Positions 34,812-43,708 of a DNA stretch of 64,000 nt are shown here, piece after piece; position 1 is the first letter of the stretch; every line of letters starts with the position of its first letter. Position numbers and translations under genes: made by a program. Source of the stretch: Phytohabitans suffuscus (GTDB taxonomy: Bacteria; Actinomycetota; Actinomycetes; Mycobacteriales; Micromonosporaceae); assembly GCF_011764565.1 (NCBI RefSeq), contig NZ_AP022871.1, positions 6,200,320 to 6,264,319 of the forward strand, written 5' to 3'. Below the pieces are notes generated by a model, which was not told the DNA's origin, did not search any database, and was given only the letters and a program-made list of their open reading frames with translations.

Positions 34812-37730
34812 TCAGGGCAGCGTCCAGGTCTGTGCCCCGGTCCCGTTGCAGTCGTAGATCTGCAGCTGGTTTCCGTTGGCGACGTTCGAGGCGGGGATGT
34901 CCAGGCAGCGCCCGGACTGCGGGTTGCGGAGCGCGCCGTTCGGCTGGACCGCCCACTGCTGGGCGCCGGTGCCGTTGCACGTCCAGAGGTGGATCTTCGT
35001 GCCGTTGGCCGTCCCGCTCGCCTGCACGTCCATGCACTTGCCGAGCGCGCGGATCGTGCCGTCGGTGCCGACCGTCCAGGTCTGCCGCGGGCTGCCGCCG
35101 CAGTCCCAGATCTGGATGCGGGTCCCGTCGGCGGTGGCGGCGCCGTTGACGTCCGCGCACTTGCCGAGGGCCCGGATCGGGCCGGTGCGCGGGCCGGTCG
35201 GCGTGCCGGGCGTGCCGACGCCGGGACCGACGAACGTGTAGCTGTCCAGGTCCAGGAACGCCGCGCCGGCCGGCCCGTTGAAGACGATGTAGAGGTCGTG
35301 GGTGTTGTCGTCCGGCCTCGTGACGGTCGCGGTGACGTCGCGGTAGGTGTCCCAGCCGCCGGTGTTCGGCACGGTCACCCGGGCCACCTCGGTGCCGGTC
35401 GGCGAGTCGAGGCGGAACGAGACCGTGCCGCCCGCGTCACCCGACGACACCCGCGCCCGCACCTGGTCGATGCCCTTGAGACTGACGCCGTGGTGCCGCA
35501 CGTACTCGCCGTTCTGGATGTCACCGAGCCGGAAGCCGCCCTCGGCGCCGGAAGCCGCGATGACCCGCGGGCCGTTGAGCGAGACGTAGTGCTCGGCCTG
35601 CCACTGCTTGGGCCACAGCGTGATCTCCCGCTCGCCGGTCAGCGGCACGGTGCCGCTGGCGCCCCGGTCGGTGTAGCTGCCCCGGATCACGAAGAAGAGC
35701 ACCGAGTCCGGGCCGGCGTGCACCGGACCGGTGTCGAACGTGGCGCCGCAGCCCGTGCCCTCGCCCTCCTCGTGCGCGTGCTCCTGGTGGCCGAGCGCGG
35801 CCCGGACCACGACGCTGCCGCAGGGGATCGTGCCGTCCTGCGGGTCGGTCGCCGAGGCGGTCGCGGTGAGGTCGTCCTCCCAGGAGAAGAGGCCGCCGTT
35901 GGGCAGCCCGCCGATGGTCACGGTGGGCCGGGTGTTGCCGACCACGACCGGCAAAGTCGCGGTGCCGGAGCGCCCGGTGCCGTCGCTGACCGTGAGCCGG
36001 GCCAGGAAGGAGCCGTTCGACGGGTACGTGAACGTGGGGTTGGCCGCCGTGGAGTCGACGCTGCCGTTGTCGGTGAAGTCCCACGCGTACGTGAGCGGGT
36101 CGCCGTCCGGGTCGCTGCTGCCCGCGCTGGAGAACATGACCGAGAGCGGGGCGGTGCCGTTGTCGCGGTCGGCGGTCACCCTGGCGATCGGCGACCGGCC
36201 GCCGGAGATGTAGTTGATCTTGTAGAGCCCCGCGTCCGGCGCGCCGGAGAAGTAGCCGCTGCCGTACTCCAGCATGTACATCGAGCCGTCCGGGCCGAAC
36301 TCCCAGTCGATCGGGTGCACGAAGCTCATCCCGGCCAGCACCGGCTCGATCGCGGTGGGCGTACCGGTGGCGGGGTCGCCGTTGTCGAACTGGACCTCCT
36401 TGACCCAGTTGCGGCAGTACTCGGAGATCAGCCACTTGTTGTCGTAGTACTGCGGCCACTTCACGTCGGAGACGAGGTCCGGGTCGTAGTGGTACACCTC
36501 GACGTGGTTGGGCGAGCCGCAGCCGCCCGGGTTGTCGAGCTGCGGCCACTCGCGGCTGCCGCCGTGCTGCTCCCAGACCAGCGCCGGCCTCGTGGGCGGC
36601 AGCTGCTGCAGGCCGGTGTTGCGCGGCGAGTTGTTGACCGGCCCGGTCGACCCTCCACAGGGGAACCAGCCGCGCGGGGCGTTGGCCGCGAAGTCCCAGT
36701 CGTTGTAGGCCACGTTCGGTCCGCCGCAGTACGGCCAGCCGTAGTTGCCCGGCGCGGTGGCGCGGTTGAACTCGTCGTAGGCCGCCGGGCCGCGGTTGGG
36801 GATCGTCGTGCCGGCGTCCGGGCCGACCTCGCCCCAGTAGAGGGTGTTGCCGGCCTCGCGGTCCACCCAGATCCGGTACGGGTTGCGCACGCCCATCACG
36901 TAGATCTCGGGCCGGGTGTTCGCCGTCCCGGGCGCGAAGAGGTTGCCCGCCGGGATCGTGTACGTGCCGTTCGCCTCCGGGTGGATCCGGTTGATCTTCC
37001 CGCGCAGGTCGTTGGTGTTGCCCGAGGTGCGCTGCGCGTCGTACTGGGCGTCCCGGCTGGTCCGCTCGTCGATCGGCGCCATGCCGGCCGAGTCGCCGCC
37101 GGAGTTGGTGTTGTCGCCGACCGCGAAGTAGAGGTTGTCGTCGCTGTCCCAGCTCATCGAGCCGGCTGAGTGGCAGCACAGCCGCCGCTCGGTCGGCCAC
37201 TCAATGATCATGTCTTCGGCGCCCAGCGTGTTGGTGCCGGGGTCGAAGGTGAACCGGGAGATCCGGTTGACCAGCGGGGTCGCGACGGGGGAGTAGAAGA
37301 CGTAGACGAAGCGGTTGGTGGCGAACCGCGGGTGGATCGTGATGCCGATCAGCCCGTCCTCGAAGCGGGCGTCCAACTGGAGCGTGAGCGCGACGCTCGT
37401 GGTGCGGGTCGCCGGGTTGTAGAGGCGCACCTGGCCGCCGCCGGCGCTGGTGCCGCGGTTGATGTAGAGCACCTTGTGGTCGGGCAGGACGGCCAGCTCG
37501 ATCGGCTCGCCCATCGAGAGTCCGCCGTCGAGCCGTACCTTCTCGAAGCCGCTCGTGGGTGGCGGCGCGAGAGCCGCGGCCCGCCGCGCCGGCGCGGCAA
37601 CCGGCTGTGCGGCGGCCGGCTGCGCGGCTACCGGCTGGGCGACCGCCGGCTGGGTGGGGGTGACGGCGAGCGCCGTCAGCGTCGTGAGGGCGGCGACCGC
37701 GAGGGCGCGCCATCGACGGGTGCGAGGCAT
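34812..37730 (-). CDS. Secreted GSDH-type sugar dehydrogenase with PKD, CBM6 and ricin-type lectin domains
   Basis: 972-aa paralogue of the 31.5-kb gene. Signal peptide (about 1-31), an Ala/Pro/Gln linker, GSDH propeller (about 55-505; EDGLIGITIHPRFATNRFVY, DLRGKINRIHPEANG, GVRNPYRIWVD), PKD (about 510-600), CBM6-like module (about 710-835) and a C-terminal ricin B-type beta-trefoil with three QxW-type repeats (QTWTVG, QQWAVQ, QTWTLP). It probably oxidises sugars at polysaccharide surfaces; PQQ dependence is from family knowledge. The start is ATG 37730. It is read in the same direction as the GH95-like gene, with a strong hairpin between them. Confidence 0.88.
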   Translation of the reverse strand: MPRTRRWRALAVAALTTLTALAVTPTQPAVAQPVAAQPAAAQPVAAPARRAAALAPPPTSGFEKVRLDGGLSMGEPIELAVLPDHKVLYINRGTSAGGGQVRLYNPATRTTSVALTLQLDARFEDGLIGITIHPRFATNRFVYVFYSPVATPLVNRISRFTFDPGTNTLGAEDMIIEWPTERRLCCHSAGSMSWDSDDNLYFAVGDNTNSGGDSAGMAPIDERTSRDAQYDAQRTSGNTNDLRGKINRIHPEANGTYTIPAGNLFAPGTANTRPEIYVMGVRNPYRIWVDREAGNTLYWGEVGPDAGTTIPNRGPAAYDEFNRATAPGNYGWPYCGGPNVAYNDWDFAANAPRGWFPCGGSTGPVNNSPRNTGLQQLPPTRPALVWEQHGGSREWPQLDNPGGCGSPNHVEVYHYDPDLVSDVKWPQYYDNKWLISEYCRNWVKEVQFDNGDPATGTPTAIEPVLAGMSFVHPIDWEFGPDGSMYMLEYGSGYFSGAPDAGLYKINYISGGRSPIARVTADRDNGTAPLSVMFSSAGSSDPDGDPLTYAWDFTDNGSVDSTAANPTFTYPSNGSFLARLTVSDGTGRSGTATLPVVVGNTRPTVTIGGLPNGGLFSWEDDLTATASATDPQDGTIPCGSVVVRAALGHQEHAHEEGEGTGCGATFDTGPVHAGPDSVLFFVIRGSYTDRGASGTVPLTGEREITLWPKQWQAEHYVSLNGPRVIAASGAEGGFRLGDIQNGEYVRHHGVSLKGIDQVRARVSSGDAGGTVSFRLDSPTGTEVARVTVPNTGGWDTYRDVTATVTRPDDNTHDLYIVFNGPAGAAFLDLDSYTFVGPGVGTPGTPTGPRTGPIRALGKCADVNGAATADGTRIQIWDCGGSPRQTWTVGTDGTIRALGKCMDVQASGTANGTKIHLWTCNGTGAQQWAVQPNGALRNPQSGRCLDIPASNVANGNQLQIYDCNGTGAQTWTLP

Positions 37731-37760
37731 GGGTTCACTCCAGGGGCATGGAGGGGTTGG

Positions 37761-37800
37761 CGTCCGGCCGGCCGGCCACAGTGGACCGGCCGGCCGGACG
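37761..37800 (-). terminator. Terminator of the GH95-like gene
   Basis: A perfect 15-bp stem (37761-37775 with 37786-37800); four further pairs are possible in the loop. It lies 17 bp past the stop codon. Confidence 0.75.
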
Positions 37801-37817
37801 TGGTGGGGTTGCGGTGG

Positions 37818-40610
37818 CTAGCTCGTGACGAGGTCGAACTTCTCCCACGGCCCGATGGCCGTACGGTTCGCGACGAGCGGGGCGGCGCCCGCGTTCTCCG
37901 CGACCACGTACATGCCGTTGGCCTGGGCGCGCAGGCTGACGCTGCCGTCGGAGTTGCGGATCAGCGCGAACGTCTCCCACGGTCCGACCGCCGTGCGGTT
38001 GGCGACCAGCGGCTGGGCGCCGGCCTGCTCGGCGCAGACGATCTGGTTGTTGACCCGGGCCCGGAGCGCGATGTTGCCGCCGCCGAGGTCCATCAGGTCG
38101 AACTGCTCCCAGAGGCCGATCGCGGTCACACTCGCCTGCAAGGGCCCGGCGCCGCCGTTGGACGCCTGCACGTACATGCCGTTGGCGTGCGCCCGGAGGC
38201 TGACCTGGGTGGACGGTCCGGGTCCGCCGCCACCGGGGGTGCCGATGCCCAATGTGGACGCCGTACCGCTGAGCGACTTGACGCCCTGGTTGGCCGAGCC
38301 GGTCAGCGTGGTGGCCGCGTAGCCGGTCAACGGCTTGGCGGTGCGCTCGACCACGTACACCGTGCCGGCGGCGGTGGCGAAAGTGACCTCGCCCGCCGTG
38401 GTGGTGGCGAGGATCGCGTTGTCCGACGTGCGGCGCACCCGGATCTGCTGGGTGCCCCACGGGTTGACCACCCGGGCCTGCTTGCCGTGCAGGCTGCGCA
38501 GCCCGACGTACTTGGTCTCGCCCGCCTCCCGCTCCGAGCTGACGACGAAGCCGTCCTTGGCCAGGAGCGTGAACTTGCCGTTGAACGAGGAGTCGCCCGG
38601 GATCGCGGGGAAGACGCGGATCTTGTCGTTGTACGACTGCATCAGCGACTCGTTCATCGCGGCGAGGTGGATGCCCAGGTACTCGAAGACGCCGTTGGTG
38701 TTGTTGGTCATGCCGTTGGGGTAGTTCTGGTACTTCTGCAGCATCGTCTTCATGCCGGCGAACGCCTGCTGGCCCAGGCCGAGCCGGGCGGCGTGCACGT
38801 GGTCGTTGGCCCACACGTTGCCGTACGGGTGCGGGCGCACGTTCCAGGTGTTGACCGCGGTCTGGTGGTCGGGGTAGCCGATGCCGGTCTGGTCGTACGG
38901 CCACACCAGCTCCAGCGCCACGTTCTCGCCGTTGCGGGTCGGCGACGAGGGCGGGTCGTGCGGCAGGTACGCGCCGTTCGAGATCTGGTACGGGGCGAGG
39001 TTGCTCACGACGTTCTGCCAGCCGGCGCGCAGTCCACCGTCGAGCCCGAGCTGCGTGCTCACCGCGATGGTGAGCGGGAAGAGCAGCCGCACGGCGGCCA
39101 GGTCGGTGATGGCGTTGCGCACGTCCCAGTACGTCTCGTGCGCGTTGGAGCTGGCCATGTAGTAGCGGCCGTTGCCGTCGACGGAGAGCTTGCGCTGGTA
39201 GAACTTGACCACCTCGCGCATGTACGGGTAGGCCACGTCGCGCAGGTAGGTGGTGTCGTTCGTGTACCGGTACTGCAGGTACATGTTGTACGCCGCCTCG
39301 GTGCCGGTCGACATCGTGTCGTTGACGTAGTCGCTGTTGACGGTGCCGCGCGCGTTGCCGTCCCAGCCCATCGTCTCCGGCACCCACAGCCCGTCGATGC
39401 CGTACCGCGTCTGCGTGTACGCCTTGAGCGCGTTGTAGTTGCGGCTGTAGAGGCGGTTGAACGTGGATATCAGGTCGACGTGGTTTCCTGCCAGAAACGA
39501 GTTGTAGACGTCCCGCTGGTTCCAGTACCAGTACCCGTTGCTCCACTTCGAGTTGTCCTGGGTGGCCCGGAAGACGCCGTTGATGAAATGGACCGGATAG
39601 TTGCCGTAGCCACCCGCCGCGATCATGTACGTCGCCAGGTAGTACGCGTTCTCCAGGTAGTCGGCGTCACCGGCCGAGTTGGAGTACTGCACGAACGACT
39701 TCGCCCAGAAGGCGTGCCACCAGTTGCGGTAGTTGTCGAACGTCGTGCTGTACCCGGTGCTCTTGACCGCCGCGAGCTGGTCGCGGGCCTGGGTCACCGA
39801 GTTGAGGCCGGGGGAGTTGACCCGGCTGGCCGCGGTGAACCAGATCGTGTAGCTCGACGTGGGCGTGATGTTGAGCCGCACGCGGGTGCCGTTGACGACC
39901 TGCGACGTGTAGGAGGCACCCTCCACAGTGGCCGCGAGGGTGTACCCGAAGTTGTCGGGGTCGGCCTGCCCGCGGCTGAGCCCGACGCCGGACGGGTCGG
40001 CGAACGTGCTGACCGTGCGCCACGTCTGGAGGTTGGGCACGTCGGCGATGTTCTGCACGGTGTTGGGGTCCCACAGGCTCAGGTCCAGCCCGACACTGCT
40101 CACGCCGGGACGCGAGTCCTCGACGTGGATGCCCATCACCTCGGAGTTGGGCGAGCCCATCACGGTGACCGTGCGGTTGTTGTCGTACCTCGTGGTCAGC
40201 GTGCCGTCGTAGAGGGACAGGCGCTGCTGGTACGTGGTGTGGCCGCTGTCCAGCTGCGGGTTGGTGAAGAGGTTGACGATGCCCGCCGCGTACGTGGACT
40301 GCTGCGCGAGGTCCACACCGGACACCTGCATCGAGAGGCCGTTCTGCTGCCACACCATCGCGCCGGTGCGGCCGTTGCCGACGGTCAGCCCGTGCGGCGG
40401 GTTGGTGTTCGGCCGGTTGTAGACGACGTCGTGCTTCGACAGGTAGCCGGCGTAGTGGACGTTGAGCGCGCCGGTCCCGTTGTTGAACGCGGCGTCCGTC
40501 GGTGCGGCCGAGGCCGGTCCGGAGGCGGTGACGACGGTGACGAGCGAGGCGGCGAGCAGGGCGGCCGCGGCTCCCGCGAGGACGCGCGGGCTTCGGCGGA
40601 TGGGTCTCAT
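37818..40610 (-). CDS. Secreted GH95-like (alpha/alpha)6 glycoside hydrolase with beta-trefoil tail
   Basis: 930-aa exported protein. ATG 40610 starts a signal peptide (MRPIRRSPRVLAGAAAALLA, ending ASA). An N-terminal beta-sandwich (HGLTVGNGRTGAMVWQQNGL) leads to an (alpha/alpha)6 barrel (NYRNWWHAFWAKSF, SSNAHETYWDVRNAITDLAA), matching alpha-L-fucosidase/alpha-L-galactosidase family GH95 in layout. The catalytic residues cannot be assigned with certainty. A Gly/Pro linker precedes a three-repeat fascin-like trefoil (about 803-930; PLVANRTAxGPWE). Upstream operator sites match those of the RbsBAC importer, suggesting that one sugar controls both hydrolysis and uptake. SD GAGGGGA lies 8 bases before the start. 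Confidence 0.82.
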   Translation of the reverse strand: MRPIRRSPRVLAGAAAALLAASLVTVVTASGPASAAPTDAAFNNGTGALNVHYAGYLSKHDVVYNRPNTNPPHGLTVGNGRTGAMVWQQNGLSMQVSGVDLAQQSTYAAGIVNLFTNPQLDSGHTTYQQRLSLYDGTLTTRYDNNRTVTVMGSPNSEVMGIHVEDSRPGVSSVGLDLSLWDPNTVQNIADVPNLQTWRTVSTFADPSGVGLSRGQADPDNFGYTLAATVEGASYTSQVVNGTRVRLNITPTSSYTIWFTAASRVNSPGLNSVTQARDQLAAVKSTGYSTTFDNYRNWWHAFWAKSFVQYSNSAGDADYLENAYYLATYMIAAGGYGNYPVHFINGVFRATQDNSKWSNGYWYWNQRDVYNSFLAGNHVDLISTFNRLYSRNYNALKAYTQTRYGIDGLWVPETMGWDGNARGTVNSDYVNDTMSTGTEAAYNMYLQYRYTNDTTYLRDVAYPYMREVVKFYQRKLSVDGNGRYYMASSNAHETYWDVRNAITDLAAVRLLFPLTIAVSTQLGLDGGLRAGWQNVVSNLAPYQISNGAYLPHDPPSSPTRNGENVALELVWPYDQTGIGYPDHQTAVNTWNVRPHPYGNVWANDHVHAARLGLGQQAFAGMKTMLQKYQNYPNGMTNNTNGVFEYLGIHLAAMNESLMQSYNDKIRVFPAIPGDSSFNGKFTLLAKDGFVVSSEREAGETKYVGLRSLHGKQARVVNPWGTQQIRVRRTSDNAILATTTAGEVTFATAAGTVYVVERTAKPLTGYAATTLTGSANQGVKSLSGTASTLGIGTPGGGGPGPSTQVSLRAHANGMYVQASNGGAGPLQASVTAIGLWEQFDLMDLGGGNIALRARVNNQIVCAEQAGAQPLVANRTAVGPWETFALIRNSDGSVSLRAQANGMYVVAENAGAAPLVANRTAIGPWEKFDLVTS

Positions 40611-40728
40611 GGGCACGATCCCCTCTTGGACCGAGGTGCGGTGTGAGCGGCACCCATCCGCCGAAAACGGGCACCGTGACGAGAGCTTTCCGAACGTGGA
40701 CCGATATCGATCCAAGCTCGTGATGTGC

Positions 40729-40809
40729 AGTTAACATTGGATGTCTTCGTGCGTCAAGCCCCGCTTCGGCATTCTCGAAAGCGTAAGGACGGCACAAACA
40801 TCGGAGGTG
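40729..40809 (-). promoter_or_regulatory. Promoter and operators of the GH95-like gene
   Basis: On the minus strand TTGACG (40752-40757) and TTAACT (40729-40734) are 17 bp apart. The palindrome AACATTGGATGTC (40733-40745) overlaps this promoter, and a second copy AACATCGGAGGTG lies at 40797-40809. Both resemble the AACATCSGATGTT sites before the sugar importer at 31.3 kb. Repression by occlusion is inferred. Confidence 0.5.
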
Positions 40810-40847
40810 TATGCCGCGGGGAGCGGCCCGTAGCGGACGGCAGGCGG

Positions 40848-41015
40848 TCAGGCGCCCTCGGGCTCCTCGCCGGCGGAGGCCGCGCGCTCGCGCAGCCGGG
40901 CGCGGATCTCCTCCGGGGTGTAGGCACGGCGGCGGCGCTCGGCGCGGGCGACCGCCACGCCCGTCGCCGCGACGCCCACGAACGCGGCCAGACCCACAAC
41001 CTTCCACCAGCGCAT
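40848..41015 (-). CDS. Small single-span membrane protein
   Basis: 55 aa: MRWWKVVGLAAFVGVAATGV forms a signal-anchor helix, followed by a basic stretch AERRRRAYTPEEIRARLRER and an acidic end SAGEEPEGA. No family function is known to me; such short anchored proteins are common beside unrelated genes in actinomycetes. The start is ATG 41015, directly divergent from the 41054 gene, with only 38 bp between them. Confidence 0.6.
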   Translation of the reverse strand: MRWWKVVGLAAFVGVAATGVAVARAERRRRAYTPEEIRARLRERAASAGEEPEGA

Positions 41016-41053
41016 CCGCTCAGCGTAGTGGTCGTCCGGCTAAGGTGTTGCCC

Positions 41054-41683
41054 GTGCCCAGCCTTGGCCTCGACGAAGCCGTCGACCTGACCCGCACCGG
41101 TGACCTGTGGCTCTTCCGTGGGCGGTCGGGCGCCGACCGGGCGATCCAGGTGACCACCAACAGCCCGGTCAACCACGTCGGCATGGCCGTGGTCATCGAC
41201 GACATGCCGCCGATGATGTGGCACGCCGGGCTGGGCAGATCGCTGCCCGACCTGTGGGCCGGCGGCCACCATCGCGGCGTCCAGCTGCACGACCTGCGCG
41301 CGGCGGTGCTCGTGTGGGCCCGGCGGTACGGGCAGCGGGCCTGGCTGCGCCAGCTGGAGCCGCCGCCGACGCGGGCGCAGGAGGACGCGGTGCTGCGCAC
41401 GGTCGCCCGGCTGGACGGCACGCCGTTCCCGTCGAGCGCGCAGCTCGCCCTGCGGTGGGCGCGCGGGCGGGTGCCGCTGCGGTCGCGGCGGCTGCGGCAG
41501 GAAGGGCTGGAGAGCGCCTACTGCGCCGAGGTCGTGGCCGTCACGTACGAGGCGATGGGGCTGCTGCCGGCCGGGCGGGACCCCAACTGGTACGACCCGG
41601 GCCGCTTCTGGAGCGGCGACGACCTGGCCCTGTCCGGCGGCTTCGCGCTCGGCACGGAGATCTCCGTGGAGATCCCCGCCTAG
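41054..41683 (+). CDS. Permuted papain-fold (YiiX/NlpC-P60-like) hydrolase
   Basis: 209 aa. The early motif GDLWLFRGRSGADRAIQVTT and SPVNHVGMAVVID supplies the His of a circularly permuted NlpC/P60 catalytic site; the Cys lies late in SAYCAEVVAVTYEAMGLL. This order (His before Cys) is typical of the YiiX/YebB-type group, which act on amide or thioester bonds of uncertain substrates. No signal peptide, so cytosolic. GTG 41054 has SD AAGGTG six bases before it. It converges with the PHP gene, with a 10-bp gap. Confidence 0.75.
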   Translation: MPSLGLDEAVDLTRTGDLWLFRGRSGADRAIQVTTNSPVNHVGMAVVIDDMPPMMWHAGLGRSLPDLWAGGHHRGVQLHDLRAAVLVWARRYGQRAWLRQLEPPPTRAQEDAVLRTVARLDGTPFPSSAQLALRWARGRVPLRSRRLRQEGLESAYCAEVVAVTYEAMGLLPAGRDPNWYDPGRFWSGDDLALSGGFALGTEISVEIPA

Positions 41684-41693
41684 GGCCTGGCGC

Positions 41694-42557
41694 TCAGCGG
41701 CGCCAGAAGTCGTGGGCGTCCCGGCCGCGGGTGAAGCCGGCCGCCGCGGCCACGTCGACCGCCACGTCGAACTTGTCGCCGACGATCCACGGCAGGTGCG
41801 CGTCGCTGCCGAAGGAGACCGCGCGCCCGCCCTCCTCACGCCACCAGCGCAGCAGGTCGACCGAGGCCATCGGGCTGCGGGTGTTGACCTCCAGCGCGCG
41901 GTCGGAGCCGGCGAGGGCGCTCAGCACCGCCCGGTAGCCCTCCTCGTGGTCCGCCTCGCGGTAGGGCGGGGCGCCCGCCGGCCAGTACCGCCGCGGGTAG
42001 TCCAGGTGGGCCAGCACCTCGAAGGCGTCGCTCTCCTTGATCATGCGGACCATCTCGGTGAAGTACCGCCGCATCACCTCGTGCGTGCCCAGCGTGTGGA
42101 AGAGCTTGTCCGGCGCCACGAGCCGCCCCTCGTACGGGATCGCGTGCAGCGAGCCCAGCACCCGCTCGAACGGCCCGCTCGCCAGCACCCGCGCCACGCT
42201 CGCCCCGAACATGTGCGGCTCGCCCGCCTCGACCCCCGTGCGGATCCGCAGCCCCGGGTATCGCTCACGGCACCGCGCGACGCACGCCAGGTATCCCGTG
42301 ACGTCGATCGGCTGGATCCGCGCCCACCAACCCAGCTCGAGCCCGTCGGCCGCGATCGCGTCGCCGTCGACCCAGTCGGTGAACTCCAGGTGCTCGGTGA
42401 ACGCGACCGCCGGAACACCCAGCTCGACCGCCCGCGCGCACGCCCGATCCATCGAAGCCTGCGCGCCGGTGTCGAAGGACCACTCCGAATGCACATGGTT
42501 GTCGGCGGGCAGCACCCCTCCGAGTCTGCCAGCCCCACCGCCCTCACCCAAGATCAT
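41694..42557 (-). CDS. PHP-domain phosphoesterase (histidinol-phosphatase-like)
   Basis: 287-aa metal-dependent phosphoesterase. PHP motifs: DNHVHSEWSFD (His-X-His), AFTEHLEF (Glu/His), GVEAG, LGSLHAIP, VLAHLDYPRRY and a final FGSDAHLP (Asp-X-His). The set of nine metal ligands appears complete. It resembles HisK-type histidinol phosphatases but this cannot be separated from other PHP phosphatases by sequence alone. ATG 42557 is used; a GTG at 42515 (VLPADNHVH) preceded by GGAGG is possible. It starts at the edge of the repeat-rich block to the right. Confidence 0.85.
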   Translation of the reverse strand: MILGEGGGAGRLGGVLPADNHVHSEWSFDTGAQASMDRACARAVELGVPAVAFTEHLEFTDWVDGDAIAADGLELGWWARIQPIDVTGYLACVARCRERYPGLRIRTGVEAGEPHMFGASVARVLASGPFERVLGSLHAIPYEGRLVAPDKLFHTLGTHEVMRRYFTEMVRMIKESDAFEVLAHLDYPRRYWPAGAPPYREADHEEGYRAVLSALAGSDRALEVNTRSPMASVDLLRWWREEGGRAVSFGSDAHLPWIVGDKFDVAVDVAAAAGFTRGRDAHDFWRR

Positions 42558-42613
42558 GTGATCCGGCCAACCAGATCGACCCGGACCGCGGGACCAGGTC
42601 CAAGACCGATCCG

Positions 42614-42663
42614 AGCTACCGCGACGCCCGCCGTGGTCCAGACCGTTGCTCCCGCGGCCTCAC
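42614..42663 (-). repeat. Uninterrupted homologue of the IS4 insertion target
   Basis: On the minus strand this reads GTGAGGCCGCGGGAGCAACG then GTCTGGACC and CGTCGCGGTAGC. The first 30 bases equal the left flank of the IS4-like element (18617-18646) and the remainder matches its right flank (21171-21190) with few changes. It shows what the site looked like before insertion. Confidence 0.75.
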
Positions 42664-43379
42664 CCTCCGCGGCACACACCCCGACGCGTCACCATCGGTC
42701 GTCTCTGGCCTCGCAGCCTCCGGCGTCAAGACCCAGGCCGGTCCACAGTGCCCCGCGCGGCAGACCACTTCCTGCCGATCTGCCCGCCAGCCGCAAGGCC
42801 CGAGCGATCAGCTCCAGCTGATCGCGGACGCCAGCCGCCCTCACATGGCCAACCACCCTCCGCGACCCACCGACAATCAGGACAAACCCGACTCGGCCCC
42901 CGTCGGCGGCCGACCGACCAGACCGCCCGGGGTGGCCTGATGCGGGCCCGACTTCATGGTCGACTTGGCGTGAGTGGCATCGGGGTCCATGGAGCTTTCG
43001 CGGCCTCGCCGTCCGCGCGGGGGTGGGCTGGCGGTCAGAGGTTGAGCGGATGGCGAGGCGGCCGGGGTCGCGGGGTGCGGTGGTGTCGCCGCCGAAATCG
43101 CCTGCTTCGTCTCCGCTGATGAGCTGATCGCGGGCGCCGGTTGCCCCTGCGCGGGCAGCTCACGTCCACGATCAGCCGGAACCCGATCCTTCAGACCCTA
43201 CGCCGGGCGGATAAATCGGGCGCAAAGCGGCCGCCGCCAGTTCGGGGAGCGACCGGGCGGCTTTTCCGGTCTGTCCTCATTGGATCGCTGAGGCCCATGA
43301 TCACCCTGGCGAGGAGAACAAACCAGGCGAATTCGGCGCCACCGCCACTCCCGCCCTCGAACGCGCGGCTCCCGGCAAC

Positions 43380-43428
43380 GGATCGTGGTACAAAACTGCC
43401 CCAGAGGGGCGGATCCGTACCACGATCC
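43380..43428. repeat. Nested hairpin, copy A (inverted)
   Basis: 12-bp arms GGATCGTGGTAC and GTACCACGATCC enclose a second stem CTGCCCC/GGGGCGG. It is the inverted copy of the hairpins at 48651 and 63262. Confidence 0.85.
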
Positions 43429-43708
43429 ACCGAAACAGGCCGCCACTCTCCACGCCGGGGCGGGCAGACCAGCGGAAGCACAGAGGGCCGCTGTGGACAG
43501 ACCCGCACCCTGATCCCGGAAGGTCTCTGTGGAGCTTCCGGGGGTCGAGGTTCGAGCGGATCGAGCGGCGCCCGCGTGGCGCCGGGCCCCGGGCCTGGTT
43601 CTGCCCCGCGCAGCCGGTCAGGGTCGGGTACCCGCGACCGCCGCGCGACCGCGGCGACCCCGATCCGGCCCGCGACCTCAGCGCCAGTGGCGCACACACC
43701 GGGGTGGG

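Larger units (their letters stand above)
42558..43708. repeat. Intergenic repeat block A (1.15 kb, no gene)
   Basis: No gene is supported here. The block carries an uninterrupted copy of the IS4 target repeat (42614-42663), an IS-end-like AGTGGCATCGGGGTCCA (42973-42989) and, from about 43190 to 43560, an inverted copy of the repeat unit seen at 48.6 and 63.2 kb. Shared marks with those are CTGTGGACAGA(C/T)C, GAATTC(A/G)CCTGGTT(C/T)GT, the 49-nt hairpin at 43380-43428 and GGGGTCGAGGTTCGAGCGG. Confidence 0.7.

Noticed and set aside
37170..40646. 1158-aa open frame on the + strand opposite the GH95-like gene and part of the GSDH gene
   Set aside because: High GC keeps antisense frames open. The product is Arg/Val/Gly/His-rich low-complexity sequence with no motif, while the minus strand encodes clear secreted enzymes.
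42558..43708. Possible CRISPR array because of repeated palindromic motifs
   Set aside because: No regular repeat-spacer spacing and no cas genes; the motifs are few and unevenly placed.
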